Shown: positions 25,554-34,028, numbered from the stretch's first letter. The stretch: 64,000 nucleotides of DNA from JAUVXJ01 sp964433755 (GCA_964433755.1 CAYSSR010000001.1:806001-870000), one strand, 5' to 3'. Notes: generated by a model from the letters alone, not told the origin. Program-made: numbers and translations.

Positions 25554-26356
25554 GCACCCTCGTCGCCAGACTCGTGTATCGTGTGGGCATGGTCGACTTG
25601 ACTCTCGTCGGAGGTCGGAGAGGCGCCTCCACCGGCCTCGATCGGAGGAGTGGCAGTCTCTTTGTCTTGCAGGGAGACTGCCTGGAACTCGACATAAGCG
25701 AGGTCAGCTTCGGTCTTCGTCTGGCAGCCGTCCATGCAGATGCGCTTTCGGAAGCACGGCCCGTCGAGTACCAGGGTGTGGTACTCCCCCTGCTCACCAC
25801 AGATGTCGAAATGGCCGTCCTGAGCCAGGGCGGAGAGTTCCGCCACCGCCTCGGCGTCGAGTTCCCTTCCTGCCCAATCGGGAGTGAGCCAGGGCGTCTT
25901 CACGCACGAGAAGATGGCTTGGAACCCACAAGAGAGCAAGCGGTCTAGCAACTCTATCCCACCACGATCCCACAACGGAGTCAAGACATCGACGTCCGAG
26001 CCTACGCAGCGTTCCCGTATCCAGTTGCGATGGCCTTCGACCTCCCCGATGTCGCCCGTGACCAGCGTCTGAACGGCCCAGCTTTTCCTCAGAGCGACGA
26101 TGGCTTCCTGGTAGGCTTCCCGGTACGGTTCCTTGATCTCCGGGGTGTGGTGGGGGAGTCCCAGCGCCTGGGCCTGAAGACTCAAGACCTCCAGGGGATG
26201 GGCGCGGAATCTACCGTCGCTGGGCACGAAGGTGATGAGGCGCTCAATCTTGAACCCCTGCAAGGTGGCTTCGTACAGAGCCAGGCTGGAGTCCTTGCCG
26301 CCGGTCCACAAGACCGCCGCGCCGCGGTGCGTATCTGGAATGGCTAGTTTTGTCAT
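25550..26356 (-). CDS. Dph6-like ATP pyrophosphatase (diphthine-ammonia ligase family)
   Basis: The 268-residue protein has the N-type ATP pyrophosphatase PP-loop VLWTGGKDSSLALYE (residues 15-29), the TGDIGEVEGHRNWIRERC segment and CGEQGEYHTLVLDGPCF, all typical of the Dph6/MJ0570 family. In archaea and eukaryotes Dph6 amidates diphthine on EF2; bacteria lack diphthamide, so here the substrate is probably another carboxylate, perhaps a cofactor. About 40 acidic, Pro/Ser-rich residues follow the domain. The gene sits between the PreA-like and YqeC-MocA genes. 228 bp without a gene separate it from the PreA-like stop; I see nothing identifiable there. Confidence 0.8.
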   Translation of the reverse strand: MTKLAIPDTHRGAAVLWTGGKDSSLALYEATLQGFKIERLITFVPSDGRFRAHPLEVLSLQAQALGLPHHTPEIKEPYREAYQEAIVALRKSWAVQTLVTGDIGEVEGHRNWIRERCVGSDVDVLTPLWDRGGIELLDRLLSCGFQAIFSCVKTPWLTPDWAGRELDAEAVAELSALAQDGHFDICGEQGEYHTLVLDGPCFRKRICMDGCQTKTEADLAYVEFQAVSLQDKETATPPIEAGGGASPTSDESQVDHAHTIHESGDEGA

Positions 26357-26584
26357 TTCGGGTTACACAGGCCCGTGCTACGGGGTGCGGTGTACATGCG
26401 CCGCTCGACTTGGGCAGCGAATCGGCTACGCTGCAACAGACCGCTCAGCCGTGGTCGGCCAACGGGCATGGATGGCTCGGGGAACTGTGCTCTACGGGCT
26501 AGCGCGATGGCACATGGGATCGTGAGGCTGGAGGCTGGTTCTACGTTCCTAGCCAAGATGCGCCGCCCGTGCAGCCGTCGTCGG

Positions 26585-27676
26585 TCACGGCATCTCCACC
26601 GCTCGCGTGGGGCAGCGGCTGACACACAAACCACAGCCCCAGCACAGGTCCTCGTCGACTTGGGCCTTGTCGTCCACGACGGTGATGGCGTGATAGACAC
26701 AACTGGTCTCGCACAGCCCACAGGCGGTGCAGAGTTCCTCGTCTACCTTGGGGGGCAGATGGGTGGTGCGGTATTCGCGCTGCCTGAGTTTCCGGATGGT
26801 CAGCCCCTTGACGTCGTTCACCGAGGAGTAGCCGTGATCATCGAGCCAACTGTCCATCTCGCGGGCGATCTTGCCGAACACGCCGGGTCCCTTGAGGATG
26901 GCGGCGGTGCAGACCTGGACCGCCGAGGCACCGACCATGAACATGTCGATGGCGTCAGTCCCTCGGGACACACCTCCCACCCCCAGGATGGGAAGATCGA
27001 CTGAGCGAGCGATGTCGAAGACACAGCGTAGCGCCAGTGCCTTGATGGCGCTGCCCGACAGCCAGCCGTACCCTTCTTCGCTGCCCATCACCGGCAGCCC
27101 TGTCTCGGTGTCTATGCCCAGACACGGACCGAAGGAGTTGATGGCGGCGATGGCATCGGCGCCGGCTTCCTGGGCGGCTTGTGCAGCGGCCTTCATCTCC
27201 CGCCCCAGGGGGCTCAGCTTCACGATGACGGGCACGTCCACCGCATCCTTCGCGGCCTTGATGGCCGCTACCATGGGCGCGGGATCCTCGCCGATGTAAT
27301 GTGTGGACAGCTCCAGCGCATCCGCGAAGGGCTTCACCTTGGGGGCCAGCTCTGCTATCTGCTCGCCGGAGTACCCCATGCTGATGATCAGGGGCAAGCC
27401 TGTCTCCTTGGCTTTGGCGTACTCCTGTTCGACGTACTGCTCCGGAGGAAGCTCCGACCACAGCTCCGTGTTCAACATGGAGGCCCTCCCCATCTGAGCC
27501 ATACAGGGTTCGGGCACTGCGGCTGCTGTGGTGGAGATGGTCTTGGCCACGATGCCCCCGGCACCGCCTTCCGCGCAGGCTACCATGGCCGCTCCATTCC
27601 AGGTCGGCGGACCGGCCGCGGGGAGGACCGGGTTTCGGAACTCTATGCCGCAAATCTCGACTCGCAGATCCGCCAT
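26585..27676 (-). CDS. Dihydroorotate/dihydropyrimidine dehydrogenase-like flavoprotein with two 4Fe-4S clusters (PreA-like)
   Basis: The start is the ATG at 27674-27676, after GAGGAG; a longer frame to 27895 overlaps another gene and has no family match. The 363-residue product has a class-1 DHOD-like TIM barrel (LRVEICGIEFRNPVLPAAGP; PVIVKLSPLG; GVGGVSRGTDAIDMFMVGAS) binding FMN, then a ferredoxin tail with two CxxCxxCxxxC sets (CTACGLCETSC and CWGCGLCVSRC). PreA reduces uracil and thymine with a PreT partner that is not present here. The substrate is therefore uncertain, although purine or pyrimidine catabolism fits the SsnA neighbourhood. Confidence 0.83.
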   Translation of the reverse strand: MADLRVEICGIEFRNPVLPAAGPPTWNGAAMVACAEGGAGGIVAKTISTTAAAVPEPCMAQMGRASMLNTELWSELPPEQYVEQEYAKAKETGLPLIISMGYSGEQIAELAPKVKPFADALELSTHYIGEDPAPMVAAIKAAKDAVDVPVIVKLSPLGREMKAAAQAAQEAGADAIAAINSFGPCLGIDTETGLPVMGSEEGYGWLSGSAIKALALRCVFDIARSVDLPILGVGGVSRGTDAIDMFMVGASAVQVCTAAILKGPGVFGKIAREMDSWLDDHGYSSVNDVKGLTIRKLRQREYRTTHLPPKVDEELCTACGLCETSCVYHAITVVDDKAQVDEDLCWGCGLCVSRCPTRAVEMP

Positions 27677-27681
27677 GATTG

Positions 27682-27945
27682 TTACTCCTCTTCTCTGGTC
27701 ACTTCCACGGCTGCCGCCGCGATGGCCCAGGCCACCACACCCCAGGTTCCTGCCGAGATGACCACGGCCAGGAACAAAGAGATCAGCGAGCGCGAGGTGT
27801 AGTCCGGGCGTACGATCCAGCCGGTCAGCGCCATCAGTCCGGCGATGACGGCGAACAGTAATCCGATCTTGACTGGTATGCCGAGCCGCTTCCACAGCCC
27901 ACGTACCCGACCTACCGATCTCTGTTCTGCGGTGCTATTCTCCAT
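27682..27945 (-). CDS. Small two-helix membrane protein of unknown function
   Basis: An 87-residue protein with a basic N-terminus and two transmembrane helices (about residues 26-45 and 56-78, VKIGLLFAVIAGLMALTGWI and LISLFLAVVISAGTWGVVAW). It ends in an acidic TREEE. It lies 21 bp after the ssnA stop and 5 bp before the PreA-like start, with its own stop inside the GAGGAG site of that gene, so it is clearly part of the operon. No family recognised. It might anchor or assist one of the neighbouring enzymes, but that is a guess. Confidence 0.65.
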   Translation of the reverse strand: MENSTAEQRSVGRVRGLWKRLGIPVKIGLLFAVIAGLMALTGWIVRPDYTSRSLISLFLAVVISAGTWGVVAWAIAAAAVEVTREEE

Positions 27946-27966
27946 GATCAGTCTCCCCGTCTGCCT

Positions 27967-29286
27967 TCACAGCCGCGCCCAAACCTTCTGGGCCAACTCG
28001 CGCGAACGGGCGCAGATGGCCTCCTCATCCAGAGTGAGCAACTCCCGCTCCCTCATCAGCACCTTGCCTCCCACGATGGTGGTGCTCACCTGACCACCAG
28101 CCATGCCAAAGATGAGGTGCCAGGGTAGGTTGCCCACGTCCATGGGAGTCGTAGGCACGTAGTCGAGAATGATGATATCGGCGTAGGCGCCGACGGATAG
28201 CTCGCCAAGTGGTTTGGGGAAGAAGAGCCCGGCGATGCGCGCGTTGTTCCGCACCCCTATCTCCAGCACCTGGTCTGCACCCATCACGCGTGGGTCCTGC
28301 TGGTGCATCTTGTGCACCAGGTAGGTCGTCTTCATCTCGGTGAACATGTCGTTGGAGAAGCCGTCGTTGCCCAGCCCCACGTTGACGCCCCGCCTGAGCA
28401 TCCTCAACACGTCGGCCACCCCAACGGCGTTGTTCATGTTCGAGCGCGGATTGTGGGCCACGTTCGTCTCCGTCTCCCGGAGTATGTCTGTTTCGAAAGC
28501 GTCGATGTGGACGCAGTGGGCGGCAATGGTCTTCGGCCCTAGAATGCCGGCCTTCTCCAGCCGCTCGATCACTCGCAGCCCGTATTTCTTGAGGCTGTCG
28601 TCCACATCCGCCTTGTCCTCGGCCGCGTGGATGTGGAAACCGACGTCCAGCGGGCTGGCCATCTCGACGGCTCGCTGCAAGGTCTCGTCCGAGAGCGTCA
28701 GGGAGGCGTGAAGTCCGAAAGTTGCAGCAATGCGGTCGCTGTGGCTGGCTTTGATGAACCTCTCGTTCTCCTCCAGCCCCTGGGTGGCGATCTCTTCGCC
28801 GTCCCTATCGGAGACCTCGTAGCAAAGACACGCCCGTAGACCTGATTCGTCGACGGCTTCTGCGATGACGTCGAGGGAGCCTGCCAGAGCGTGGGGGCTG
28901 GCGTGATGGTCGAGCAAGGTGGTAGTGCCATTGCGAATGGCGTCGACCAGGCACACCAGCGCGCTGTAACGCACGTCGTCAGCGTTCAGGGTCTTGTCCA
29001 GGCGCCACCAGAGGTACTCCAGGATCTGAGGGAAGTTGGAGGGGGCTTCGGTTTTCAGAGCCATGCCGCGGGCAAAGGCGCCATAGAAGTGGGTATGGGC
29101 GCAGATCAAGCCGGGGAGGACCAGCCTTCCCCCGGCGTCCAGCGTCTCCTCGTCGGGAAACGAAGCCCGGAGTTCGGAGGTCTTGCCCAGGGCCTCGATG
29201 TGGTCCCCCTGCACGAGCACTGCTCCATCGTGGACGATCTGGTTGGCCTCTCCGAAAGTGGCTAGTGTGCCGTTTGTGATCAGCAT
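27967..29286 (-). CDS. ssnA: Aminohydrolase SsnA-like (amidohydrolase family)
   Basis: The 439-residue protein follows SsnA closely: metal ligands HTHFYG (His64, His66), LWWRLDK, LLDHHASP, HIHAAED, AAHCVHID, NPRSNMNN and GNDGFSNDMFTEMK. SsnA belongs to the ATZ/TRZ chlorohydrolase-like deaminase branch and in Escherichia coli is encoded with ygfK and xdhD in a locus linked to selenium-dependent purine or pyrimidine catabolism. Hydrolytic deamination of a heterocycle is the likely reaction. An AGGAGG lies eight bases before the start. The nearby PreA-like and YqeC-MocA genes echo the Escherichia coli set, though the hydroxylase itself is outside the window. Confidence 0.83.
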   Translation of the reverse strand: MLITNGTLATFGEANQIVHDGAVLVQGDHIEALGKTSELRASFPDEETLDAGGRLVLPGLICAHTHFYGAFARGMALKTEAPSNFPQILEYLWWRLDKTLNADDVRYSALVCLVDAIRNGTTTLLDHHASPHALAGSLDVIAEAVDESGLRACLCYEVSDRDGEEIATQGLEENERFIKASHSDRIAATFGLHASLTLSDETLQRAVEMASPLDVGFHIHAAEDKADVDDSLKKYGLRVIERLEKAGILGPKTIAAHCVHIDAFETDILRETETNVAHNPRSNMNNAVGVADVLRMLRRGVNVGLGNDGFSNDMFTEMKTTYLVHKMHQQDPRVMGADQVLEIGVRNNARIAGLFFPKPLGELSVGAYADIIILDYVPTTPMDVGNLPWHLIFGMAGGQVSTTIVGGKVLMRERELLTLDEEAICARSRELAQKVWARL

Positions 29287-29374
29287 GACGGGATCCTCCT
29301 GGGCCTGGATCGAGGTCTACCGAGTAGGGCGCCGGCCGAAGGGAGTCGCCGGGCAGCAACAAGCTGCCTAGATG

Positions 29375-29830
29375 TTAGTCTCTCCGAGGGGAAAGGTCAA
29401 GATGGGAGCACTCATCGAGGCTGCGTAGCAGCACCAGCAGGAGCCCGGTGGTGAGATCCAGGCTGTCGAGCTCTGCCGTGGAGAACCACCGGGCATCAGC
29501 AGCGTCCGAGGCGGCGCTCAGCTCGCCCCCCACGCACCTGGCCACCACGTCAATGAGGACGTAGTGATAACGGATACGACCGTCCTGGTCTCGGATAATG
29601 GCGTCTCGGACCGCCATGGCCTCGCCGACCTCGATCTCCAGCCCGCACTCTTCCTGAACCTCGCGGCGAGCCGCCTCGCTGACAGTCTCACCCAGTTCGA
29701 CTACGCCGCCAGGGACGCTCCATTTTCCACGACTCGGCTCCTGGGCTCGAAGGACGAGGAGCACTCTGTCGCCGTGGCATACGACGACACCGACCGAAGG
29801 GATAGGACCTGAAGGGTATTCTCGATTCAT
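29375..29830 (-). CDS. NUDIX hydrolase
   Basis: The 151-residue protein carries a complete Nudix box, GGVVELGETVSEAARREV and on through QEECGL (about residues 41-64), preceded by a SVGVVVCHGDRVLLVLRA strand. Nudix enzymes hydrolyse nucleoside diphosphates linked to another group, with Mg2+ held by the EExxEE-like glutamates. The KWSVPGG segment is of the general MutT/ADP-ribose pyrophosphatase-like type and does not settle the substrate. It is the most upstream gene of the leftward run headed by ssnA, 88 bp before the ssnA start. Confidence 0.87.
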   Translation of the reverse strand: MNREYPSGPIPSVGVVVCHGDRVLLVLRAQEPSRGKWSVPGGVVELGETVSEAARREVQEECGLEIEVGEAMAVRDAIIRDQDGRIRYHYVLIDVVARCVGGELSAASDAADARWFSTAELDSLDLTTGLLLVLLRSLDECSHLDLSPRRD

Positions 29831-29890
29831 GGGTCTGGGGAGGCTCTGCCTTTCTGCGTCCGTGGCAGGTGTTCGTCGCGGGGGATCGAC

Positions 29891-31594
29891 TCACTGCGTT
29901 GGCCTGAAATCCTCGACCCTTAGCTGTAGTCTCTCCTGGTCCCGCCACGTCCGGACCTGGGGTGTGTAGACTACGTCTATACGCGAGGAGAATTCTCCCG
30001 CGTGCTGACTCATGCGAAATGCTATGCTGTCCCAGACGAAGTGCCCACCAGTCAGACTCATCTTCAAGTGGTTGTCGCCCACGACTCTGGTGTCGCGCAC
30101 CTCTACACCCCGGCTGAGCAGGAGCGGCTCTGGGTTCTCTTGACCGAGCGGCTCCAGTTGCTGGCACATGGAGAAGTGCTCAGGGGTCAGGGCGCCAAGA
30201 GGGATCTCCGCATCGATGTCCAGAGTGGGGCGTAGTTCGGTTCCCTCCAGGCGCTCGCCGGCTATCTCTCTCAATCTACGCCTGAGCTCGGGAAGGTTCT
30301 CGGTACGTATGGTGAAGCCCGCTGCTTTGGAGTGGCCGCCGTGCCGCAGGAGCAGCGGCGCACACTCATCGAGGGCTTCCGTGATATCGAACTCCCTTAC
30401 GCTACGGGCCGAGCTGACGCTCTTGTCGCCGTCTGACCTGGCCACGATCGCCGGGCGGTAGTACTCTTCGCATAGACGCTGGGCTGCCAGTCCCAATACC
30501 CCCTCGTGGAAGTCGCTGCCTACTGCGAACAGCAACGGCTGGTCCTCTTGGTCCGCGACCTGAAGCCGGGCCGCTTCCAGGGTCGCCGTGGTCACGTCTC
30601 GGCGGACACGATTCTTCTGCTCCAGCAGGGAGGCAAGTTCGGTGGCCTTCGAGGCGGAGGATACGGTCAGGAGCCGGTAGGCGAGCATGGCATGATCCAT
30701 GCGTCCTGCGGCGTTGAGACGCGGGCCCAACACGTAGCCGATGGTCCCGGCGTTCACATTCGCCGCCGCCACGTGGGCTTCGTCCATCAGGGCCTTCAGG
30801 CCCGGCCTGCGCGCCAAGGCTAGCTGAGCCAGGCCTTTCTGCACCAGGCAGCGGTTCTCCCCGATCAGAGGCGAGAGATCGGCAATGGTGCCCAACGCCA
30901 CGAGATCCAGGAGTTGCTCTTCCTCGAGTCTGTCGCGCTCCTTTGTCAAAGGGAGCTCGTGACTGACCAGCAACAGTGCCTGCGCCAGCTTGAAGGCGAT
31001 GCCGACGCCTGAGAGTCCTTTGAAGGGGTACGAACAGTCGTCTCTCTTCGGGTCGACCACGGCCAGCGCGGGGGGCAGCCGATGTCCGGGGGAGTGATGG
31101 TCAGTGACGATGACGTCCACGCCCAAGCTACGCGCCCGCTCCACCTGCGGCACTGCACGAGCGCCACAGTCTACGGTGATGATGAGACTGGCTCCGCGCC
31201 GGGCGAGACGCTCTATCGCGGCCGAGTTGAGCCCGTAGCCCTCATCGACACGATGGGGAATGTAGGGAATCACGTTGGCACCCACGGAGTAGAGGGTCTC
31301 GGTAAGGAGGGCCGTAGCCGTCACACCGTCGGCGTCGAAGTCGCCGTACACTGCTATCAGCTCCCCGGCCCTGATGGCCTGGCGGATCCTGGTCACAGCA
31401 TCCGCTATGCCCATGATCTGGAAGGGGTCCGTCTCGTCACACTCGGCGGAGAGGAAGCGTCGAATGTCGCGGTCGGTTGTGAGGCCACGGTTGAACAGGC
31501 ATTGTACGAGCAGCGGGGGAAGGTCAGGAAAACGCGACAGGCAGGAGTCCGACACAGGCGGATGGACGTGCCACTTTGCTAGGATGCCCGTCAA
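29891..31594 (-). CDS. recJ: Single-stranded-DNA-specific exonuclease RecJ
   Basis: The 567-residue protein shows the DHH-family motifs of RecJ: AVYGDFDADGVTATALL, the VTDHHSPG motif with the DHH triad, GTIADLSPL and a DHHA1 GGHSKAAGFT motif, followed by an OB-like C-terminal region. RecJ degrades single-stranded DNA 5' to 3' in recombination and mismatch or base-excision repair. The start is a TTG at 31592-31594 with AAGGAGG six bases upstream. It is transcribed divergently from fmt. Confidence 0.93.
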   Translation of the reverse strand: MTGILAKWHVHPPVSDSCLSRFPDLPPLLVQCLFNRGLTTDRDIRRFLSAECDETDPFQIMGIADAVTRIRQAIRAGELIAVYGDFDADGVTATALLTETLYSVGANVIPYIPHRVDEGYGLNSAAIERLARRGASLIITVDCGARAVPQVERARSLGVDVIVTDHHSPGHRLPPALAVVDPKRDDCSYPFKGLSGVGIAFKLAQALLLVSHELPLTKERDRLEEEQLLDLVALGTIADLSPLIGENRCLVQKGLAQLALARRPGLKALMDEAHVAAANVNAGTIGYVLGPRLNAAGRMDHAMLAYRLLTVSSASKATELASLLEQKNRVRRDVTTATLEAARLQVADQEDQPLLFAVGSDFHEGVLGLAAQRLCEEYYRPAIVARSDGDKSVSSARSVREFDITEALDECAPLLLRHGGHSKAAGFTIRTENLPELRRRLREIAGERLEGTELRPTLDIDAEIPLGALTPEHFSMCQQLEPLGQENPEPLLLSRGVEVRDTRVVGDNHLKMSLTGGHFVWDSIAFRMSQHAGEFSSRIDVVYTPQVRTWRDQERLQLRVEDFRPTQ

Positions 31595-31697
31595 GGGGCG
31601 CCTCCTTGGAATCTCCGAGGCTACGTAACAACGAGCGAGGCTATCACCGACCTCGCCCTCTTGCCTGACCTGGGTCGTTCGGATTACCGGCTTGTCC

Positions 31698-31717
31698 CCG
31701 CAGCTTCGCCGCTGCGG
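31698..31717 (-). promoter_or_regulatory. Hairpin in recJ leader
   Basis: A perfect 7-bp stem, CCGCAGC and GCTGCGG, with a 6-base TTCGCC loop, lies just downstream of the predicted recJ transcription start, inside the leader of about 130 nt. It may stabilise the mRNA or simply be part of the promoter region; there is no T tract to make a terminator. Confidence 0.35.
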
Positions 31718-31728
31718 AAACCATCAGC

Positions 31729-31756
31729 ATTGTACCATCTCTTGCACGGAAGTCAA
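31729..31756 (-). promoter_or_regulatory. Predicted promoter of recJ
   Basis: On the minus strand TTGACT (31751-31756), a 16-base spacer and TACAAT (31729-31734). Five of six matches in each box. Its -35 box is only 3 bp from the -35 of the divergent fmt promoter, so the two probably interfere or are co-regulated. Confidence 0.65.
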
Positions 31757-31759
31757 GTC

Positions 31760-31788
31760 TTGAAGTAGAGGTGTAGCTGTGCTAGAAT
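31760..31788 (+). promoter_or_regulatory. Predicted promoter of fmt
   Basis: TTGAAG (31760-31765), a 17-base spacer and TAGAAT (31783-31788). Transcription would begin near 31795, about 15 bases before the GTG of fmt. Consensus-based. Confidence 0.6.
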
Positions 31789-31809
31789 CGTCGCGTTACG
31801 AGGTGAGAG

Positions 31810-32745
31810 GTGGGACCGAGAGTGATTTTCATGGGGACACCGCCCTTCGCTGTGCCTTCGCTGGTAGCGCTGGCGCAGCGCCACCGGGTGGTGGGTGTCG
31901 TCACCCAGCCGGATCGGCCCGCCAGGCGGGGGCAGAAGCTGACCCAGTCGCCGGTGAAGAAGGCAGCTTTGGAGCTGGGCCTGCGCGTGCTCCAGCCCGA
32001 GTCGCTGCGCAACACGGAGGCGGTCGCTGAGCTACGAGTCCTGGAGCCCGAGGTCGTGGTGGTAGCGGCTTTCGGTCAGATACTCCGCCCCGAGGTGCTG
32101 GAGATCCCGCCCAGCGGGGTGCTCAACGTCCACCCGTCGCTCCTGCCCAAGTACAGGGGAGCGTCGCCCATCGCCGGTGCCTTGCTCGGTGGCGAGGAGG
32201 AGACAGGCGTGACCATCATGCTGATGGATGAAGGGATGGATACAGGTCCCATTCTGGCGCAGCGGACCGTTGAGATAGATGCGGAAGACACTACCGGTTC
32301 CCTGGAGGAGAGGCTGGCGGCGCTGGGTGCAGATCTCCTTCTCGATACCCTGCCCAGGTGGCTGGACGGGGTCATCGAGGCCCAAGCGCAGGACAACTCC
32401 AAGGCTACCTATACCAAGCCCATCTCCAACGAGGATGCAGTGCTAGATTGGGCGCTGCCGGCGGCGGATGTCTGGTATCGGATCAGGGCGTTCAATCCTC
32501 GCCCTGGTGCCCGCACGTACTGGAGGGGGACGCTGCTCAAGATCCTGCGTGCGCATCCCGTGCGCAACTGGAAGGGCAGAGAGGAACCAGGTGAGGTCGT
32601 GGAACTGCCCACGGGTGTGGGGGTGGCCTGCGGCGAAGGTGCCCTGGCGCTGGAGGAAATCCAGTTGGCCGGGAAGAAGGCTATGGGAGCAGAAGTGTTC
32701 GTCCGCGGGCAAAGGGAGTTCGTGGGCTCCGTGCTCGGTGGCTGA
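31810..32745 (+). CDS. fmt: Methionyl-tRNA formyltransferase
   Basis: The 311-residue protein starts at GTG 31810 after a GAGGTGAG site and opens RVIFMGTPPFAVPSL. It has the NVHPSLLPKYRGASPI motif with catalytic Asn, His and the following Asp in MLMDEGMDTGPI, and an OB-like C-terminal tRNA-binding domain. It formylates initiator Met-tRNA with 10-formyl-tetrahydrofolate. The usual partner def (peptide deformylase) is not in the window. It leads a rightward pair with amaP, 105 bp later. Confidence 0.94.
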   Translation: MGPRVIFMGTPPFAVPSLVALAQRHRVVGVVTQPDRPARRGQKLTQSPVKKAALELGLRVLQPESLRNTEAVAELRVLEPEVVVVAAFGQILRPEVLEIPPSGVLNVHPSLLPKYRGASPIAGALLGGEEETGVTIMLMDEGMDTGPILAQRTVEIDAEDTTGSLEERLAALGADLLLDTLPRWLDGVIEAQAQDNSKATYTKPISNEDAVLDWALPAADVWYRIRAFNPRPGARTYWRGTLLKILRAHPVRNWKGREEPGEVVELPTGVGVACGEGALALEEIQLAGKKAMGAEVFVRGQREFVGSVLGG

Positions 32746-32850
32746 TCGACGCCACAACAAGACGTGGTTGGCCGAGGAATGTTGGGTGCTCGAGATGGAT
32801 AAGGACGCAGGGCACGTACCATTCGTACAGGTAGATCGGGGGAGAAGACG

Positions 32851-33396
32851 ATGAACCTATTCAATCGAGTCGTCACAGTACTGCTCTTCGCTGCGTTGAT
32901 GGTCGCCATTCCTGTTGTGTTGGTGTTTCCGGATCCGGTGCTGGCGTGTCTCCAGCCGGTGATCGGATCCGTGTCCGGTGGCCTCAGCATCTTTCATCGC
33001 GTGGTTCTGGTCCTCGTGGGCATCATCTGCTTCATCATCTGTGGGCTGGTCCTCTACCTGGAGTTCAGAAGGCCAAGACGGCGGACCGTCAGGCTCGTGA
33101 AGGCGACCGGAGGTGAAGTAGAACTGGCCGTCGAGTCCATCGCGCAGCGTCTTGAGTACCGCGTGGATCAACTGGCGGACGTGGTGAAGGTCAAGCCCAA
33201 GATCAAGCCACGGCGCAAGGACATCGACGTGGAACTGAACCTGGAGACGACCCCTGACATCGACGTCCCGACGAAGACAGAGGAGGTCTGCCAGGTGGCG
33301 CGCGAGGTCGTAGAGGAGCGCATGGGGCTCAAGTTGCGCAACATCAAGGTCAACATCCGGCATGCCCCGCACGCAAACGGCCCGCTGGCGAGTTGA
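32851..33396 (+). CDS. AmaP-like membrane anchor protein with Asp23-type C-terminal domain
   Basis: A 181-residue protein with two N-terminal transmembrane helices (about 8-28 and 48-68), an RRPRRR stop-transfer patch and an Asp23-like C-terminal domain (GEVELAVESIAQRLEYRVDQ, then VEERMGLKLRNIKVNI). AmaP of Staphylococcus anchors Asp23 to the membrane; this protein has the same layout, so it may recruit the two soluble Asp23 proteins encoded at 7 and 16.5 kb. It ends exactly one base before the convergent lipoprotein stop. Function is inferred from layout. Confidence 0.78.
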   Translation: MNLFNRVVTVLLFAALMVAIPVVLVFPDPVLACLQPVIGSVSGGLSIFHRVVLVLVGIICFIICGLVLYLEFRRPRRRTVRLVKATGGEVELAVESIAQRLEYRVDQLADVVKVKPKIKPRRKDIDVELNLETTPDIDVPTKTEEVCQVAREVVEERMGLKLRNIKVNIRHAPHANGPLAS

Positions 33397-33954
33397 CTAC
33401 GATCCTGCGATGCCGCTGATGATCATCTCGCCGGACGCGATCTGCACTTCGCTGATCTCCAGACGCTCGTGCTCCAGCAAGGTCGTTATCACGTCATCGA
33501 TTTGTTGCGCGAAAGCCTCTACGAAGGTGCCGGGGATGGGAAAGCCGTCCACGGATACCGACTCGATGACCACGTGAGCCTTGCCGGCCTCGACCTCGAC
33601 CGAGGCCACCGCGGTCAAGGGTGCCTCGACGGGGCTGAGCATGGTGCCGTATATCTGCATCTGGCCATCGGCCAGGACAATCTGGGGATCGACGATGCTC
33701 TCTTGCATATTCAGCGCTACGTACGAGGTCAACTCCTCCTCGGTGATCACCAGGACGAAGCGTCCTTCCGAATCGGGGACGAGGCCTTGACTCAGGGAGG
33801 AGATCAGGTTCTCTGCCTCTGTGGTGGACACGGGCACGGTCCTCGCGGGCGTGGGAGCGACCTGGGAGGAGGTCTGGCAGGGAAGGCAAGCCAGTGCCAA
33901 GACTGACAGAGCGGCGATGAGGACGAAGCCGGAGGCGCGAAATCGGGATGGCAT
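33397..33954 (-). CDS. Probable lipoprotein of unknown function
   Basis: The 185-residue protein has a lipoprotein-like signal (FVLIAALSVLALAC, Cys at residue 23), a short Pro/Thr/Ser stretch and then an alpha/beta domain with SEGRFVLVITEEELTSYVAL and ADGQMQIYGTMLSP and repeated short strands. The overall pattern recalls LmeA/DUF2993- or DUF2140-type lipid-binding proteins (a helix then repeated strands), but I cannot confirm a family. It is transcribed alone from a strong promoter, convergent with amaP. Probably attached to the outer face of the membrane. Confidence 0.7.
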   Translation of the reverse strand: MPSRFRASGFVLIAALSVLALACLPCQTSSQVAPTPARTVPVSTTEAENLISSLSQGLVPDSEGRFVLVITEEELTSYVALNMQESIVDPQIVLADGQMQIYGTMLSPVEAPLTAVASVEVEAGKAHVVIESVSVDGFPIPGTFVEAFAQQIDDVITTLLEHERLEISEVQIASGEMIISGIAGS

Positions 33955-33989
33955 CGGTACCTTCTTCTGGTGCCCGTGAGTTCCGGACC

Positions 33990-34018
33990 AGTATAAGTTC
34001 GCTTGAGGTGCCTGTCAA
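33990..34018 (-). promoter_or_regulatory. Predicted promoter of lipoprotein gene
   Basis: On the minus strand a perfect TTGACA (34013-34018), a 17-base spacer and TATACT (33990-33995; five of six). Transcription would begin near 33983, about 29 bases before the ATG. Strong consensus match. Confidence 0.7.
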
Positions 34019-34028
34019 GGGATAAGCT

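Noticed and set aside
27677..27895. Extended N-terminus of the PreA-like protein
   Set aside because: The extra 73 codons overlap the small membrane protein frame and lack family similarity; GAGGAG precedes the ATG at 27676.
20437..31620. Shared CTACGTAAC motif near 20445 and 31615 as an operator
   Set aside because: Only nine bases in two unrelated positions; expected by chance in a window of this size.
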